A stretch of 64,000 nt of DNA from Compostibacter hankyongensis (GCF_039541075.1 NZ_BAABFN010000002.1:62001-126000); one strand, 5' to 3'; positions 52,004 through 60,582 are shown, numbered from the stretch's first letter. The notes: a model not told the origin generated them from the sequence alone. Numbers and translations are program-made.

Positions 52004-54280
52004 ATGAAGACCATGCGGATACCCATCAGACGATTTTTGTTCCTGGCCGGTTTATTTTTACTGACCTTGCAAAGCTACGGACAGCAGAAGCCCAACATCA
52101 TCCTGATCCTTGCCGATGACCTGGGCTATGGCGACCTGGGCTGTTATGGACAGCGGATGATCAGTACGCCGCATATCGATTCGCTGGCTGCCGGCGGGAT
52201 GCGTTTTACGAATTACTATGCGGGATGCAGCGTCTGTGCGCCCTCCCGGGAAGCGCTGCTTACCGGCCGTCATACCGGTCATACCTATATCCGGGGTAAT
52301 TTCCTGACCGACGATGAGGAGGACCCTGCCATGCCGGATGAAAAACAAACGGTGGCCGAGCTGATGAAAAGCGCCGGCTACCGTACGGGGCTCTTTGGAA
52401 AATGGGGCCTTGGCGGGGAAGGTCACGGCCCGGAAACCCAGGGGTTCGACAGCTCATTCTGTTACCTGGACCAGATAAAAGCCCACAATTACTATCCGCC
52501 CTATCTTTATGAAACCGGGCGGCGGGTCATGTTGCCGGGCAATGCCGGTGAGGCCCGCGGCACTTACAGCCATGATCTTTTTGCGGAAAAAACACTGGAC
52601 TTTATCCGCGGCAGCAAGCCCGGAGCGGATCCGTTTTTTCTTTACCTGCCCTATACCATTCCCCACGGCGCCTATACGCTGCCTCCGGATACGCCTTATG
52701 CGGCAAAAGACTGGCCGCAGCAATTCAAGGTTTACGCCACCATGATCTCGAAGCTTGACCGGGATGTGGGCCGCATCGTGCAGCTGCTCCGGGAGAAAGG
52801 TCTTGCCGACAATACGATTATCTTTTTTGCCAGCGATAACGGGGCCAACATGGGATTTGCCCGCTTCTTCGGGAGTAACGGAAAATTCAGCGGCTCTAAG
52901 TTCGGGTTGTATGAAGGCGGTATCCGCGTACCGCTGATCGCTTACTGGCCGGGCAAGATCCGGCCCGGGCAGGTATCATCGCATGTTACCGCAGCCTGGG
53001 ACTTTTTACCCACCCTTTGCCAGCTGAGCGGCACCCGCGCGCCCCGAAATATAGACGGTATTTCTTTTTTGCCGGCGTTGAAAAACAGCAGGCAGCCCGA
53101 GCACCCTTTTCTCTACTGGGAATATTACAATTATAATTACAACTGGTATAAGCCGGGCAACAAGCTGCCGCGAAACTACCTGCTGAATGCAGCGGTACGT
53201 TACGGAAAGTGGAAGGCCATCCGGGACAACCTCCTGGAAAATCCGGATGCTCCCGTTCAGCTTTATGACCTGGAAACGGATCCCGGCGAGAAAAAAGATG
53301 TGGCCGCGCAACATCCGGATGTCGTAGCGCGGGTTCAGCGGTTTTTCCGTTCATCGAGCATAGCCGATCCGCCGTATTTTCCCTATGCACCGGATACCGC
53401 TGCCCCTTTGCACGTTTTCAGGGTGAGCAGCCCCGCGGAAACAAAGGCGCTGCTGCATTACACGCCCGATCGCATTCCTTTTGTCAGCTCCCACCGCGGC
53501 GGCCCCACGCTGGGATATCCGGAGAATGCAATAGCTACCTTCCGGAACACGTTGCGGCATACCTGGTCCATCATGGAAATGGATCCGCACTATACCCGGG
53601 ACAGCGCCATTGTCGTTATGCATGATCCGACGCTGGACCGGACCTCCACCGGCCACGGCAAAATATCCGATCATACCCTGGCCGAGCTGCAGCAGCTGCA
53701 GCTGAAGGATGTGCACGGCAATGTGACGCAATACAAGATACCGACCCTGGATGCCGTACTCGAATGGGCCAAAGGCAAAACGCTCCTCATCATGGACCAG
53801 AAAGATGTGAGCGTGGAAGTCCGTGCCCGCAAGATCATGGAGCATCATGCCGAGGCCAATGTGCTGATCATGGCCTATACTTTTGAAGATGCCCAAAAAT
53901 GCTATGCGCTGGATAAGGATATCATGATGGAGGTGTTTATCCCGGACCGCGCCGCCGCCGAAAAATTTGAAAAGACCGGCGTACCCTGGAGCAATGTAGT
54001 GGCCTTTGTCACCCACGGCGAGCCGAAGGACAGCGGCGTATTCCGTTACCTGCACGAGCGCGGTGTAATGGCGATCCGGGGCAGCTCCCGGAATATCGAC
54101 AAGCAGTATACCGGCGGAGAAATCAGTAAACAGGAATTGCTGGAAGGTTACCGCAGGATCATCCGCAGCGGCGCCGATATCGTAGAGGCCGACCTGGGCA
54201 TCGAGGCCGGGCAGGGACTGGGGCCGATCCAGGTGATGCAGGGTACAAAGAAAAAGTTTTTTGATCATGCTGCTCAATAA
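52004..54280 (+). CDS. Bifunctional exported sulfatase-glycerophosphodiester phosphodiesterase fusion
   Basis: 758 residues from the ATG at 52004, which opens the signal peptide (RRFLFLAGLFLLTLQSYGQ); the frame is open further up only to a TTG inside SusD4. Residues 30-460 are a Cys-type sulfatase: ADDLGYGDLG (37-46), CAPSREALLTG with formylglycine Cys78, GKWGLGG, SDNGANMG. Residues about 485-750 are a GDPD TIM barrel: SHRGGPTLGYPENAIATF (His497, Arg498), IMEMDPHYTRDSAIVVMHDPTLDRT (Glu525, Asp527, His540) and LLIMDQKD, where the usual ExK metal/base strand reads DxK. Both active sites look intact. The sulfatase at 58370 is a close copy of the first half only, fixing the junction near DPPYFPYAPD (about base 53390). 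Predicted to remove sulfate and cleave a phosphodiester on one glycan. Confidence 0.92.
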   Translation: MKTMRIPIRRFLFLAGLFLLTLQSYGQQKPNIILILADDLGYGDLGCYGQRMISTPHIDSLAAGGMRFTNYYAGCSVCAPSREALLTGRHTGHTYIRGNFLTDDEEDPAMPDEKQTVAELMKSAGYRTGLFGKWGLGGEGHGPETQGFDSSFCYLDQIKAHNYYPPYLYETGRRVMLPGNAGEARGTYSHDLFAEKTLDFIRGSKPGADPFFLYLPYTIPHGAYTLPPDTPYAAKDWPQQFKVYATMISKLDRDVGRIVQLLREKGLADNTIIFFASDNGANMGFARFFGSNGKFSGSKFGLYEGGIRVPLIAYWPGKIRPGQVSSHVTAAWDFLPTLCQLSGTRAPRNIDGISFLPALKNSRQPEHPFLYWEYYNYNYNWYKPGNKLPRNYLLNAAVRYGKWKAIRDNLLENPDAPVQLYDLETDPGEKKDVAAQHPDVVARVQRFFRSSSIADPPYFPYAPDTAAPLHVFRVSSPAETKALLHYTPDRIPFVSSHRGGPTLGYPENAIATFRNTLRHTWSIMEMDPHYTRDSAIVVMHDPTLDRTSTGHGKISDHTLAELQQLQLKDVHGNVTQYKIPTLDAVLEWAKGKTLLIMDQKDVSVEVRARKIMEHHAEANVLIMAYTFEDAQKCYALDKDIMMEVFIPDRAAAEKFEKTGVPWSNVVAFVTHGEPKDSGVFRYLHERGVMAIRGSSRNIDKQYTGGEISKQELLEGYRRIIRSGADIVEADLGIEAGQGLGPIQVMQGTKKKFFDHAAQ

Positions 54281-54290
54281 ACCCGTAAGC

Positions 54291-56006
54291 ATGTTGGTGA
54301 TCCGACTGCGTTTTATCCTTTTCTCAGGAGCTGTGTTCCTTTGTCTTACCGCCCGGGCCCAGCAGCACGCTACGGCAGGGCAGCAGCGCGTACCCCTGCG
54401 GTCGCAGCAGGGCCTGTCCCGGCCGAAGCTGGTAGTAGGCATCGTGGTGGACCAGATGCGTTGGGATTATCTGTACCGGTATTACGGAAAATATGGGGAA
54501 GGCGGCTTTAAAAGGCTGCTGACGGAAGGTTTCCGTTGTCAGAACACGTTTATCAATTACCTGCCCTCGGCGACTGCGGTCGGACATTCCACGATCTTCA
54601 CCGGCTCGGTGCCGGCCATCGACGGCATTGCCGGTAACGAATGGATCGACCAGCGTACGGGCAGGAAATGGTACTGTACGGAAGATACCACCGTACAGAC
54701 GGTAGGCAGCGATTCAAAGGAAGGAAAGATGTCGCCCCGCAATCTGCTGGTCTCCACCGTCACCGATGAGCTGCGGCTGGCCACTAACTTCCGGTCCCGC
54801 GTGGTCGGCGTTTCCCTGAAGGACCGGGCCGCCATCCTGCCGGCCGGGCATACCGCCAATGCCGCTTTCTGGTTCGACAATACCTCGGGCAGCTTTATCA
54901 GCAGCACCTATTATATGCAGTCGCTCCCGGCTTGGGTAAAGGCCTTCAATGCCCGTAATCTGCCGGCGCAGCTGACTGCCGGAGGATGGCATACGCTTTA
55001 TCCCCTCGCGGAATATACCGAAAGCACGCAGGACAGCGTCGCCTGGGAAGGACATCTCGGGGGAAAAGCTGCTCCGGTTTTTCCCTATGATATCGCCGGA
55101 AAATACCGGCATAATCACGGGATCATCCGCTCTACCCCCTTTGGGAACACGCTCACGCTGGACTTTGCCCGCGCTGCCGTGGACGGCTACCGCCTGGGAC
55201 AGGAAGGAGCTACTGATTTCCTCACCATCAACTGCGCATCTACGGATTATGCAGGGCATATGTTCGGACCCAACTCCATAGAGGTGGAGGACGTGTACCT
55301 GCGTCTGGATAAGGACCTGTCCGCCTTCTTCCGTTTCCTGGATGAAAAGATCGGCAAAGGCAATTATCTCGTTTTTCTGACGGCGGACCATGGTGGTGCG
55401 CATGCGGAAGGGTTTATGAAAGCGCATCATATGCCGACAGGCTTCTGGGATGAAGACCTTACCGCAGATCTCAATACCCTGCTTGAAAAAAGATACGGCG
55501 TGAAGGAGCTGGTGCGGAAGGACGGCAATATTGGCGCCAGTTACCAGATCAACTACGACCGGGGAAAGATCGCCGCCCATCACCTCGACTTTGAGCAGAT
55601 AAAAAAGAGTACGGTGGCTTTTCTGCGCGGGCAGCCGGGTATCCTGTATGCCGAGGACATGATGCATATCGGCGACGCGCCGGTGCCGGCGGTGCTGAAG
55701 GAAGCCATGATCAATGGCTATCACGCTGCCCGGAGCGGCCCCGTGCAGGTTATCCCCGCCACCGGATGGCTGGCGGCGTATAGCCGTACCGGTACCACGC
55801 ATGGCGGATGGAATCCTTACGATACCCATATTCCCCTGATCTTTATGGGATGGGGCATATCGCCGGGATATACCCACCGTACCCTGCATATGACGGACAT
55901 TGCGCCCACGCTGGCCGCCCTGCTGCATATCCAGCTGCCCAGCGGATGTATCGGCCGGCCTATCCTGCAGATCGCCGATCATTTTCAGCCGTCTGTTAAC
56001 CGTTGA
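54291..56006 (+). CDS. PafA-type alkaline phosphatase
   Basis: Exported phosphomonoesterase of the alkaline phosphatase superfamily with Thr nucleophile. I use the ATG at 54291 (MLVIRLRFILFSGAVFLCLTARAQ, a clean signal peptide, 571 residues); an ATG at 54267 inside the end of the previous gene is an alternative, and either way the two genes are tightly coupled. VDQMRWDYL holds the first metal Asp; LPSATAVGHSTIFTG has nucleophile Thr95; Asn116 lies 21 residues later, as in PafA, and SLKDRAAI supplies the Lys/Arg pair (177, 179). TADHGGAHAEGF and THGGWNPYDTHIPL complete the metal site. It can remove the phosphate freed or exposed by the upstream GDPD domain. Confidence 0.9.
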   Translation: MLVIRLRFILFSGAVFLCLTARAQQHATAGQQRVPLRSQQGLSRPKLVVGIVVDQMRWDYLYRYYGKYGEGGFKRLLTEGFRCQNTFINYLPSATAVGHSTIFTGSVPAIDGIAGNEWIDQRTGRKWYCTEDTTVQTVGSDSKEGKMSPRNLLVSTVTDELRLATNFRSRVVGVSLKDRAAILPAGHTANAAFWFDNTSGSFISSTYYMQSLPAWVKAFNARNLPAQLTAGGWHTLYPLAEYTESTQDSVAWEGHLGGKAAPVFPYDIAGKYRHNHGIIRSTPFGNTLTLDFARAAVDGYRLGQEGATDFLTINCASTDYAGHMFGPNSIEVEDVYLRLDKDLSAFFRFLDEKIGKGNYLVFLTADHGGAHAEGFMKAHHMPTGFWDEDLTADLNTLLEKRYGVKELVRKDGNIGASYQINYDRGKIAAHHLDFEQIKKSTVAFLRGQPGILYAEDMMHIGDAPVPAVLKEAMINGYHAARSGPVQVIPATGWLAAYSRTGTTHGGWNPYDTHIPLIFMGWGISPGYTHRTLHMTDIAPTLAALLHIQLPSGCIGRPILQIADHFQPSVNR

Positions 56007-56023
56007 ATCCCTAACTTTCAGAA

Positions 56024-56908
56024 ATGCAACCGATGAACCTTTTATCCAAAGCCGTTTTCCGTACCGTTTCCACCCTCACTTTCTGTATGCTGCTCCTGCT
56101 GCTCAGCATTACCCGTCCCGCCACGGCCCAGAAAAAGCTGCAGCCTTCCGACTGGAAGCTGGCGGTACAAGCCTGGACCTTTCATGTATACACCTTTGCC
56201 GAAGCCCTGGATAAGATAGATTCTGCCGGGGTAAAATATGTGGAAGGGTTCCCCAACCAGGAGATCGGAGGCGGGGTGGAAGGAAAGATGGACTACCGCA
56301 TGGATGCCGGAAAACGGCGCCGGGTACAGCAGCTGCTCCGGCGGAAGGGAATAAAGATGCTGTCCTATGGCGTGGTAAAGCCCAAGACCGACAGCGAATG
56401 GGTACAGCTGTTCCGGTTTGCCAGGGCAATGGATATCCGTAATATCGTCTCCGAGCCCGAAGAGCAGCAAATACCGCTGATCTCCCGGCTTTGCGATGAA
56501 TACAGGATCAATGTAGCGATCCATGACCATCCCCGGCCTTCGCATTACTGGAACCCGGATATTCTGCTGGCAGCCATTAAAGAGGCCAGCCCCCGTATCG
56601 GCGCCTGTGCGGACATCGGCCACTGGCTGCGGTCCGGGCTGGACCCGGTGGAATGTATGCGGAAGCTGGAAGGGCATATCATTGAGTTTCATATGAAGGA
56701 CCTGAACGAAAAAGGAGTGCGAAAGGCGCATGACCTTCCCTGGGGCACCGGTATCAGCAACCTGCCCGCCGTCATGCAGGAGATGAAAAAACAGCATTTC
56801 AAAGGAGTAGTATCCATAGAATACGAATACCATTGGGAAAATAACCTGCCGGAAGTAAAAGCCAGCGCAGCATATTTTAACAAGCAGAAACAGGCTTTGC
56901 TTAAATAA
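56024..56908 (+). CDS. Exported sugar isomerase/epimerase-like TIM-barrel protein
   Basis: 294 residues with a signal peptide (LLLLLSITRPATAQ), which is unusual for a sugar phosphate isomerase/epimerase (AP-endonuclease-2, xylose-isomerase-like) fold. Barrel landmarks are VKYVEGFPNQEIGGG, IKMLSYGVV, VSEPEEQQIP, INVAIHDHPRP, IGACADIGHWLRSG, IEFHMKDLNEK and GVVSIEYEYHWE. The His, Asp and Glu at strand ends match the usual divalent-metal site. Such secreted members near DUF1080 and Gfo/Idh/MocA genes have been connected with 3-keto-glycoside processing; this role is inferred. ATG at 56024 is 17 bases after PafA; a second in-frame ATG lies at 56033. Confidence 0.85.
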   Translation: MQPMNLLSKAVFRTVSTLTFCMLLLLLSITRPATAQKKLQPSDWKLAVQAWTFHVYTFAEALDKIDSAGVKYVEGFPNQEIGGGVEGKMDYRMDAGKRRRVQQLLRRKGIKMLSYGVVKPKTDSEWVQLFRFARAMDIRNIVSEPEEQQIPLISRLCDEYRINVAIHDHPRPSHYWNPDILLAAIKEASPRIGACADIGHWLRSGLDPVECMRKLEGHIIEFHMKDLNEKGVRKAHDLPWGTGISNLPAVMQEMKKQHFKGVVSIEYEYHWENNLPEVKASAAYFNKQKQALLK

Positions 56909-56939
56909 AACTCCGTATCTTCTCTACCAAAAACTACTG

Positions 56940-58256
56940 ATGGAACAGAAAGATAACAAGCCCGCGCCGCTCACCCGGAGGGCCTTCATCGGCCGGACAG
57001 CGGCCCTTTCCGCCTTTATGATCGTGCCCCGCTATGTACTGGGCGGACGCGGCTTTACTGCCCCCAGCGACCGCCTGGCCCTCGGCTTTATCGGGAACGG
57101 CCGCCAGGGACACGGGCTGCTGCATTCCTTTTTACAGACCGGACAGGTGCAGGTGCTGGCCAACTGCGACGTCTATACGGCAAAACGCGAGCATTTTAAA
57201 AACCAGGTAGACGCCTTTTATGCAAAACAATCCGGACAAAACGGCTACAAGGGCTGCACCGCCTACAACGATTTCCGGGAGCTGCTGGGCCGTAAGGACA
57301 TCGACGCTGTAGTGGTGGCTTCGCCGGATTTCTGGCACAGCGTGCATGTGGTGTATGCCGCAGAAGCCGGAAAGGATATTTATGGCGAGAAGCCGCTCTC
57401 CCTGACGGTGCGGGAGGGTCGGGCCATGGTCAATGCCGTACGGAAACACAAACGGATATTTCAGACGGGCAGCATGCAGCGTTCCTGGCCGGAATTCCGG
57501 CAGACAGTAGAGCTGGTCCGCAACGGCTATATCGGAGATATCCGGACGGTGAAGGTAAGCGTCGGGGGCCCGCCGGTGCCGTACGACCTGCAGGGGGAGC
57601 CCCTGCCCGCGGGGCTGGACTGGAACTTCTGGCTCGGGCCGGACGAACATTATCCTTATAACAATCGCATTGCTCCCGCACTGGATGCCAACTTCTGGGC
57701 CGAATGGAGAAAATACCGGGAATTCGGAGGCGGCGATATGACGGACTGGGGCGCTCATATGTTTGATATTGTGCAGTGGGCGCTCGATAAAGACAGCAGC
57801 GGACCGGTGGACATCATTCCGCCGGATGGGAAAGACCATCCCTTCCTGACCTATCGCTATGACAATGGTATTACGGTTACCCATGAAGACTTCGGCAAAG
57901 CGCATGCGGTCCGGTTTATCGGATCAAAAGGGCAGATCGATATCCGCCGGCACAAGCTCGAGACCACTCCCGATTCGCTGAAGGATAAGGTGATCGGTCC
58001 GGATGAAAAACGGGTATATAAGAGTGAAAATCATTATACCAACTGGCTGGATGCTATCCGTAAGCGCAGCCTGCCGGTATGTGATATTGAAACGGGTCAC
58101 CGCTCCGCCACCGTATGCAACCTGGGCAATATCGCCTATGCCGTCAAACGTCCCCTGAAATGGGACCCGGTGAAGGAGACCTTTAAAAACGATCCGGATG
58201 CGGACAAGCTCCTCGGAAGGAAGATGCGGAAGGAATGGGATAGAGGCCAAAGGTAA
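56940..58256 (+). CDS. Tat-exported Gfo/Idh/MocA-family oxidoreductase
   Basis: 438 residues. The twin-arginine signal is LTRRAFIGRTAALSAFMIVP (RR at 13-14), so the protein is exported folded with its NAD(P) cofactor. Rossmann motif LGFIGNGRQGHGL, then VVASPDFWHSVHVVYAAEAGKDIYGEKPLSL with catalytic EKP, and C-terminal FGGGDMTDWGAHMFDIVQW with the conserved Asp/His. Exported members with tightly held cofactor can oxidise glycosides at C3 to start oxidative cleavage, or act as glycoside hydrolases (GH109-like); either is possible here. It follows the TIM-barrel protein after 31 bases. Confidence 0.92.
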   Translation: MEQKDNKPAPLTRRAFIGRTAALSAFMIVPRYVLGGRGFTAPSDRLALGFIGNGRQGHGLLHSFLQTGQVQVLANCDVYTAKREHFKNQVDAFYAKQSGQNGYKGCTAYNDFRELLGRKDIDAVVVASPDFWHSVHVVYAAEAGKDIYGEKPLSLTVREGRAMVNAVRKHKRIFQTGSMQRSWPEFRQTVELVRNGYIGDIRTVKVSVGGPPVPYDLQGEPLPAGLDWNFWLGPDEHYPYNNRIAPALDANFWAEWRKYREFGGGDMTDWGAHMFDIVQWALDKDSSGPVDIIPPDGKDHPFLTYRYDNGITVTHEDFGKAHAVRFIGSKGQIDIRRHKLETTPDSLKDKVIGPDEKRVYKSENHYTNWLDAIRKRSLPVCDIETGHRSATVCNLGNIAYAVKRPLKWDPVKETFKNDPDADKLLGRKMRKEWDRGQR

Positions 58257-58366
58257 AGGGTGAAAGGCGAAAGGTATATAGTTTAAAGTCCAAGTTTAAC
58301 GTCTAAGGTTGACTGCCTGGAATGAAACTTTGAACTTTAAACCTTAAACAACCGGAAAGGCGCAAC
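58257..58366 (+). repeat. Intergenic repeat with long imperfect inverted repeat
   Basis: The gap begins with purine words (AGGTAAAGGGTGAAAGGCGAAAGG) like those at 38822-39062, broken here as AAAGGGTGAAA and GGCGAAAGG. It then carries left arm GTTTAAAGTCCAAGTTT (58281-58297) and right arm AAACTTTGAACTTTAAAC (58325-58342), which pair almost throughout. The hairpin could stop transcription from either side or act as a repeat unit scattered through the genome. No gene seen. Confidence 0.6.
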
Positions 58367-58369
58367 GTG

Positions 58370-59770
58370 ATGTTCAAACATATTATACTATCGGGCTGTC
58401 TGCAGAGCCTGTTTTGCCTGCAGCTGTTTGCACAGCAGCCTGCAGAGACGCCCCCCAATATCATCCTGATCCTCGCGGATGATATGGGTTACGGCCAGCT
58501 GGGCTGTTACGGTCAGCAGATCGTACGCACGCCGAACATCGACACCCTCGCCGCCCGCGGCATCCGGTTTACCGGTTATTATGCCGGCTGCAGCGTGTGT
58601 GCCCCTTCCCGGGAAGCCCTGATGACGGGAATGCATACCGGACACACCGCTATCCGGGGCAACTTCAGACTGGCGGTCGACGACGGCAACCTGCCCATGG
58701 CCGCAAACCATCCCACCCTTGCGGAGTATCTGAAATCACAGGGATACCGTACGGCCCTGTTTGGCAAATGGGGCGTCGGGGATTCTCTGACCGGCCCCGG
58801 CAGCCGCGGCTTTGACGAGTCGCTTTGCTATATGGACCAGATGAAGGCCCATAACTATTATCCGCCCTACCTGTGGAAAGACGACAAAAGACTACCCCTG
58901 GAGGCCAATGAAGGAGGCAGACACGGCGTATACAGCCATAGTCTTTTTGTGGAAAAGACATTGGAATTCATCCGTAAAAGCCGGCCCGGGCAGCCCTTTT
59001 TCCTGTATCTGCCCTATACCATCCCGCACGGCGACTATATGCTGCCGCCGGACACGCCGTATATAAAGCAGCCCTGGCCGGAGGCGCTGAAGACCTATGC
59101 CACGATGGTATCCCTGCTGGACCGTGATGTGGGACGTATTCTCAGTCTGCTCAAGGAAAAAGGGTTGGCAGAAAATACCCTGATCTTATTTACCAGCGAT
59201 AACGGCGCCAACGCCGGACCGGCAAAGCTGTTCCGCGCCAACGGCCCCTTTCGCGGGGCAAAGCTGAGCCTGTACGAAGGGGGTATCCGGGAGCCGTTTA
59301 TTGCCTGTTGGCCGGCCAGGATAAAGGCCGGACGGGTAACGCGGCATGTGACCGCAGCCTGGGACCTGCTGCCTACGCTCTGTCAGATCGCGGGCGTGCG
59401 GCCTTCCGTTCCTGTCGACGGTATTTCTTTTCTCCCGGCGCTGCTGGGCAAAGGGCAACAGCCGCAGCACCCCTTTTTATACTGGGAGCTGTACGATTAC
59501 AACTACAACTGGCAGAAACCGGGCAACCGCTTACCACGGAACTGGCTGCAGAGCCGGGCCGTCAGGATGGGAAAATGGAAAGGGATACAGAATAATGTAT
59601 ATAAGGACAAACAAGCTGCCATAGCGCTGTACGACCTGGAAAAAGATCCCGGCGAGCAGCATGATGCGGCTGCGGAACACCCGGATATCATAAGCCGGAT
59701 AAAGACGATATTTGCCCGCAGCAGCACGCCGGATCCGCCCTATTTTCCCTATCGCGCGGTTCACAATTAA
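58370..59770 (+). CDS. Exported Cys-type sulfatase, paralogue of the fusion's sulfatase half
   Basis: 466 residues from the ATG at 58370 (the GTG directly before it is an alternative). Signal peptide ends near LFAQQ; metal motif ADDMGYGQLG; active site SVCAPSREALMTG; GKWGVGD, YTIPHGDYMLPPDTPY and SDNGANAGPAKL follow. Identity with residues 30-460 of the fusion protein at 52004 is obvious along the whole length, including the end DPPYFPYRAVH, where this protein stops and the fusion continues into GDPD. A tandem duplication within the PUL, followed by loss or gain of GDPD, is inferred. The ADDLGYG/CAPSREALLTG type is arylsulfatase A-like; substrate unknown. Confidence 0.94.
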   Translation: MFKHIILSGCLQSLFCLQLFAQQPAETPPNIILILADDMGYGQLGCYGQQIVRTPNIDTLAARGIRFTGYYAGCSVCAPSREALMTGMHTGHTAIRGNFRLAVDDGNLPMAANHPTLAEYLKSQGYRTALFGKWGVGDSLTGPGSRGFDESLCYMDQMKAHNYYPPYLWKDDKRLPLEANEGGRHGVYSHSLFVEKTLEFIRKSRPGQPFFLYLPYTIPHGDYMLPPDTPYIKQPWPEALKTYATMVSLLDRDVGRILSLLKEKGLAENTLILFTSDNGANAGPAKLFRANGPFRGAKLSLYEGGIREPFIACWPARIKAGRVTRHVTAAWDLLPTLCQIAGVRPSVPVDGISFLPALLGKGQQPQHPFLYWELYDYNYNWQKPGNRLPRNWLQSRAVRMGKWKGIQNNVYKDKQAAIALYDLEKDPGEQHDAAAEHPDIISRIKTIFARSSTPDPPYFPYRAVHN

Positions 59771-59795
59771 TTAAAGGTGCCGCTTTCCGAAATTG

Positions 59796-59826
59796 TTTCC
59801 ATGCGCTGGATTTTTTATTACTTTTG
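59796..59826 (+). promoter_or_regulatory. Candidate housekeeping promoter of the third ECF sigma gene
   Basis: TACTTTTG (59819-59826) is an exact TAnnTTTG -7 box, with TTTC (59796-59799) 19 bases upstream in place of TTTG. It lies about 54 bases before the sigma factor start at 59880. Confidence 0.45.
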
Positions 59827-59879
59827 GACGGACACCTTGGCCGGACAGGCCGGGTGCGTGGGCAGGAAACCATCTTTCT

Positions 59880-60458
59880 ATGACCGAACAGGATATCCGG
59901 AACTTAGCGCTGCAGGTGGCCGACGCTGATGATCAGCAGGCGTTCAGGATACTGTTCGATCATTATTACACACCGTTATTCCGCTTTGCCCAGTCTTTTG
60001 TAAAAAACAGGGAAGCCGCCGAGGAAATTGTGGAGGACCTGTTTGTCAATGTGTGGAGAAAGCGAACCCGGCTGCCGGCCATCAGTAATCTGAAGGTTTA
60101 CCTTTACGTATCTGTCAGACATCTTTCCATTAATTATATAAACCGGTCTGGGGACTCCTGTACGGACAGTCTGGAGCAAACCGATATGCACTGCGCCACC
60201 CTGGTGCCGACACCGGAGGATCTGATGGTGGCCACGGAAACGCTGCATCGTATCAACCGCGCGATTCATGACCTGCCCCCGCAATGCCGCCTTATCTACA
60301 AGCTTACGAAGGAAGACGGCCTGCGCTACCGGGAGGTGGCCGATATCCTGAATATTTCGCCCCGTACCGTGGAAAACCATGTGGCTGCGGCCCTGCGAAA
60401 GATCGCGGCGGCGATAAGCATAGATCTGAAAACCGGGGCTGCGGTCGTCAGCCGCTGA
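59880..60458 (+). CDS. ECF RNA polymerase sigma factor (third system)
   Basis: 192 residues from the ATG at 59880 (MTEQDIRNLALQVADADDQQAF), which gives the normal ECF N-terminus; upstream in-frame extension is proline- and glycine-rich and passes through the promoter region, so I reject it. Region 2: ILFDHYYTPLFRFAQSF...AEEIVEDLFVNVWRKR; region 4: PPQCRLIYKLTKEDGLRYREVADILNISPRTVENHVAAAL. Unlike the two other sigma factors here it has no hydrophobic tail. FecR5 and SusC5 follow, so it controls the next PUL to the right. Confidence 0.94.
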   Translation: MTEQDIRNLALQVADADDQQAFRILFDHYYTPLFRFAQSFVKNREAAEEIVEDLFVNVWRKRTRLPAISNLKVYLYVSVRHLSINYINRSGDSCTDSLEQTDMHCATLVPTPEDLMVATETLHRINRAIHDLPPQCRLIYKLTKEDGLRYREVADILNISPRTVENHVAAALRKIAAAISIDLKTGAAVVSR

Positions 60459-60534
60459 CACTCCATATCGCCTGCCCGGCATCGCCACCGCTTACCGGCG
60501 GTTTTCTCTCCGCATAATTATTTTTTTGGTCTCA

Positions 60535-60565
60535 CTAAGGGATGGCGGCTTTTTTTGTGTCCTTC
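60535..60565 (+). promoter_or_regulatory. Candidate ECF promoter of FecR5
   Basis: CTAAGGG (60535-60541) followed after 17 bases by GTCCTTC (60559-60565), 17 bases before the FecR5 start. This AAGGG/GTCnT pattern resembles self-regulated FecR promoters in the phylum (from recall) and differs from the GGGAACTT type before FecR3, as expected for different sigma factors. Confidence 0.45.
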
Positions 60566-60582
60566 ATTTATAAATCTTTCGG

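Noticed and set aside
54714..55982. 422-codon antisense open frame in the PafA-type gene
   Set aside because: Shadow of a gene with all catalytic residues in place.
59793..59879. Upstream extension of the third ECF sigma factor
   Set aside because: It would translate the promoter box and adds a Pro/Gly-rich tail foreign to ECF N-termini.
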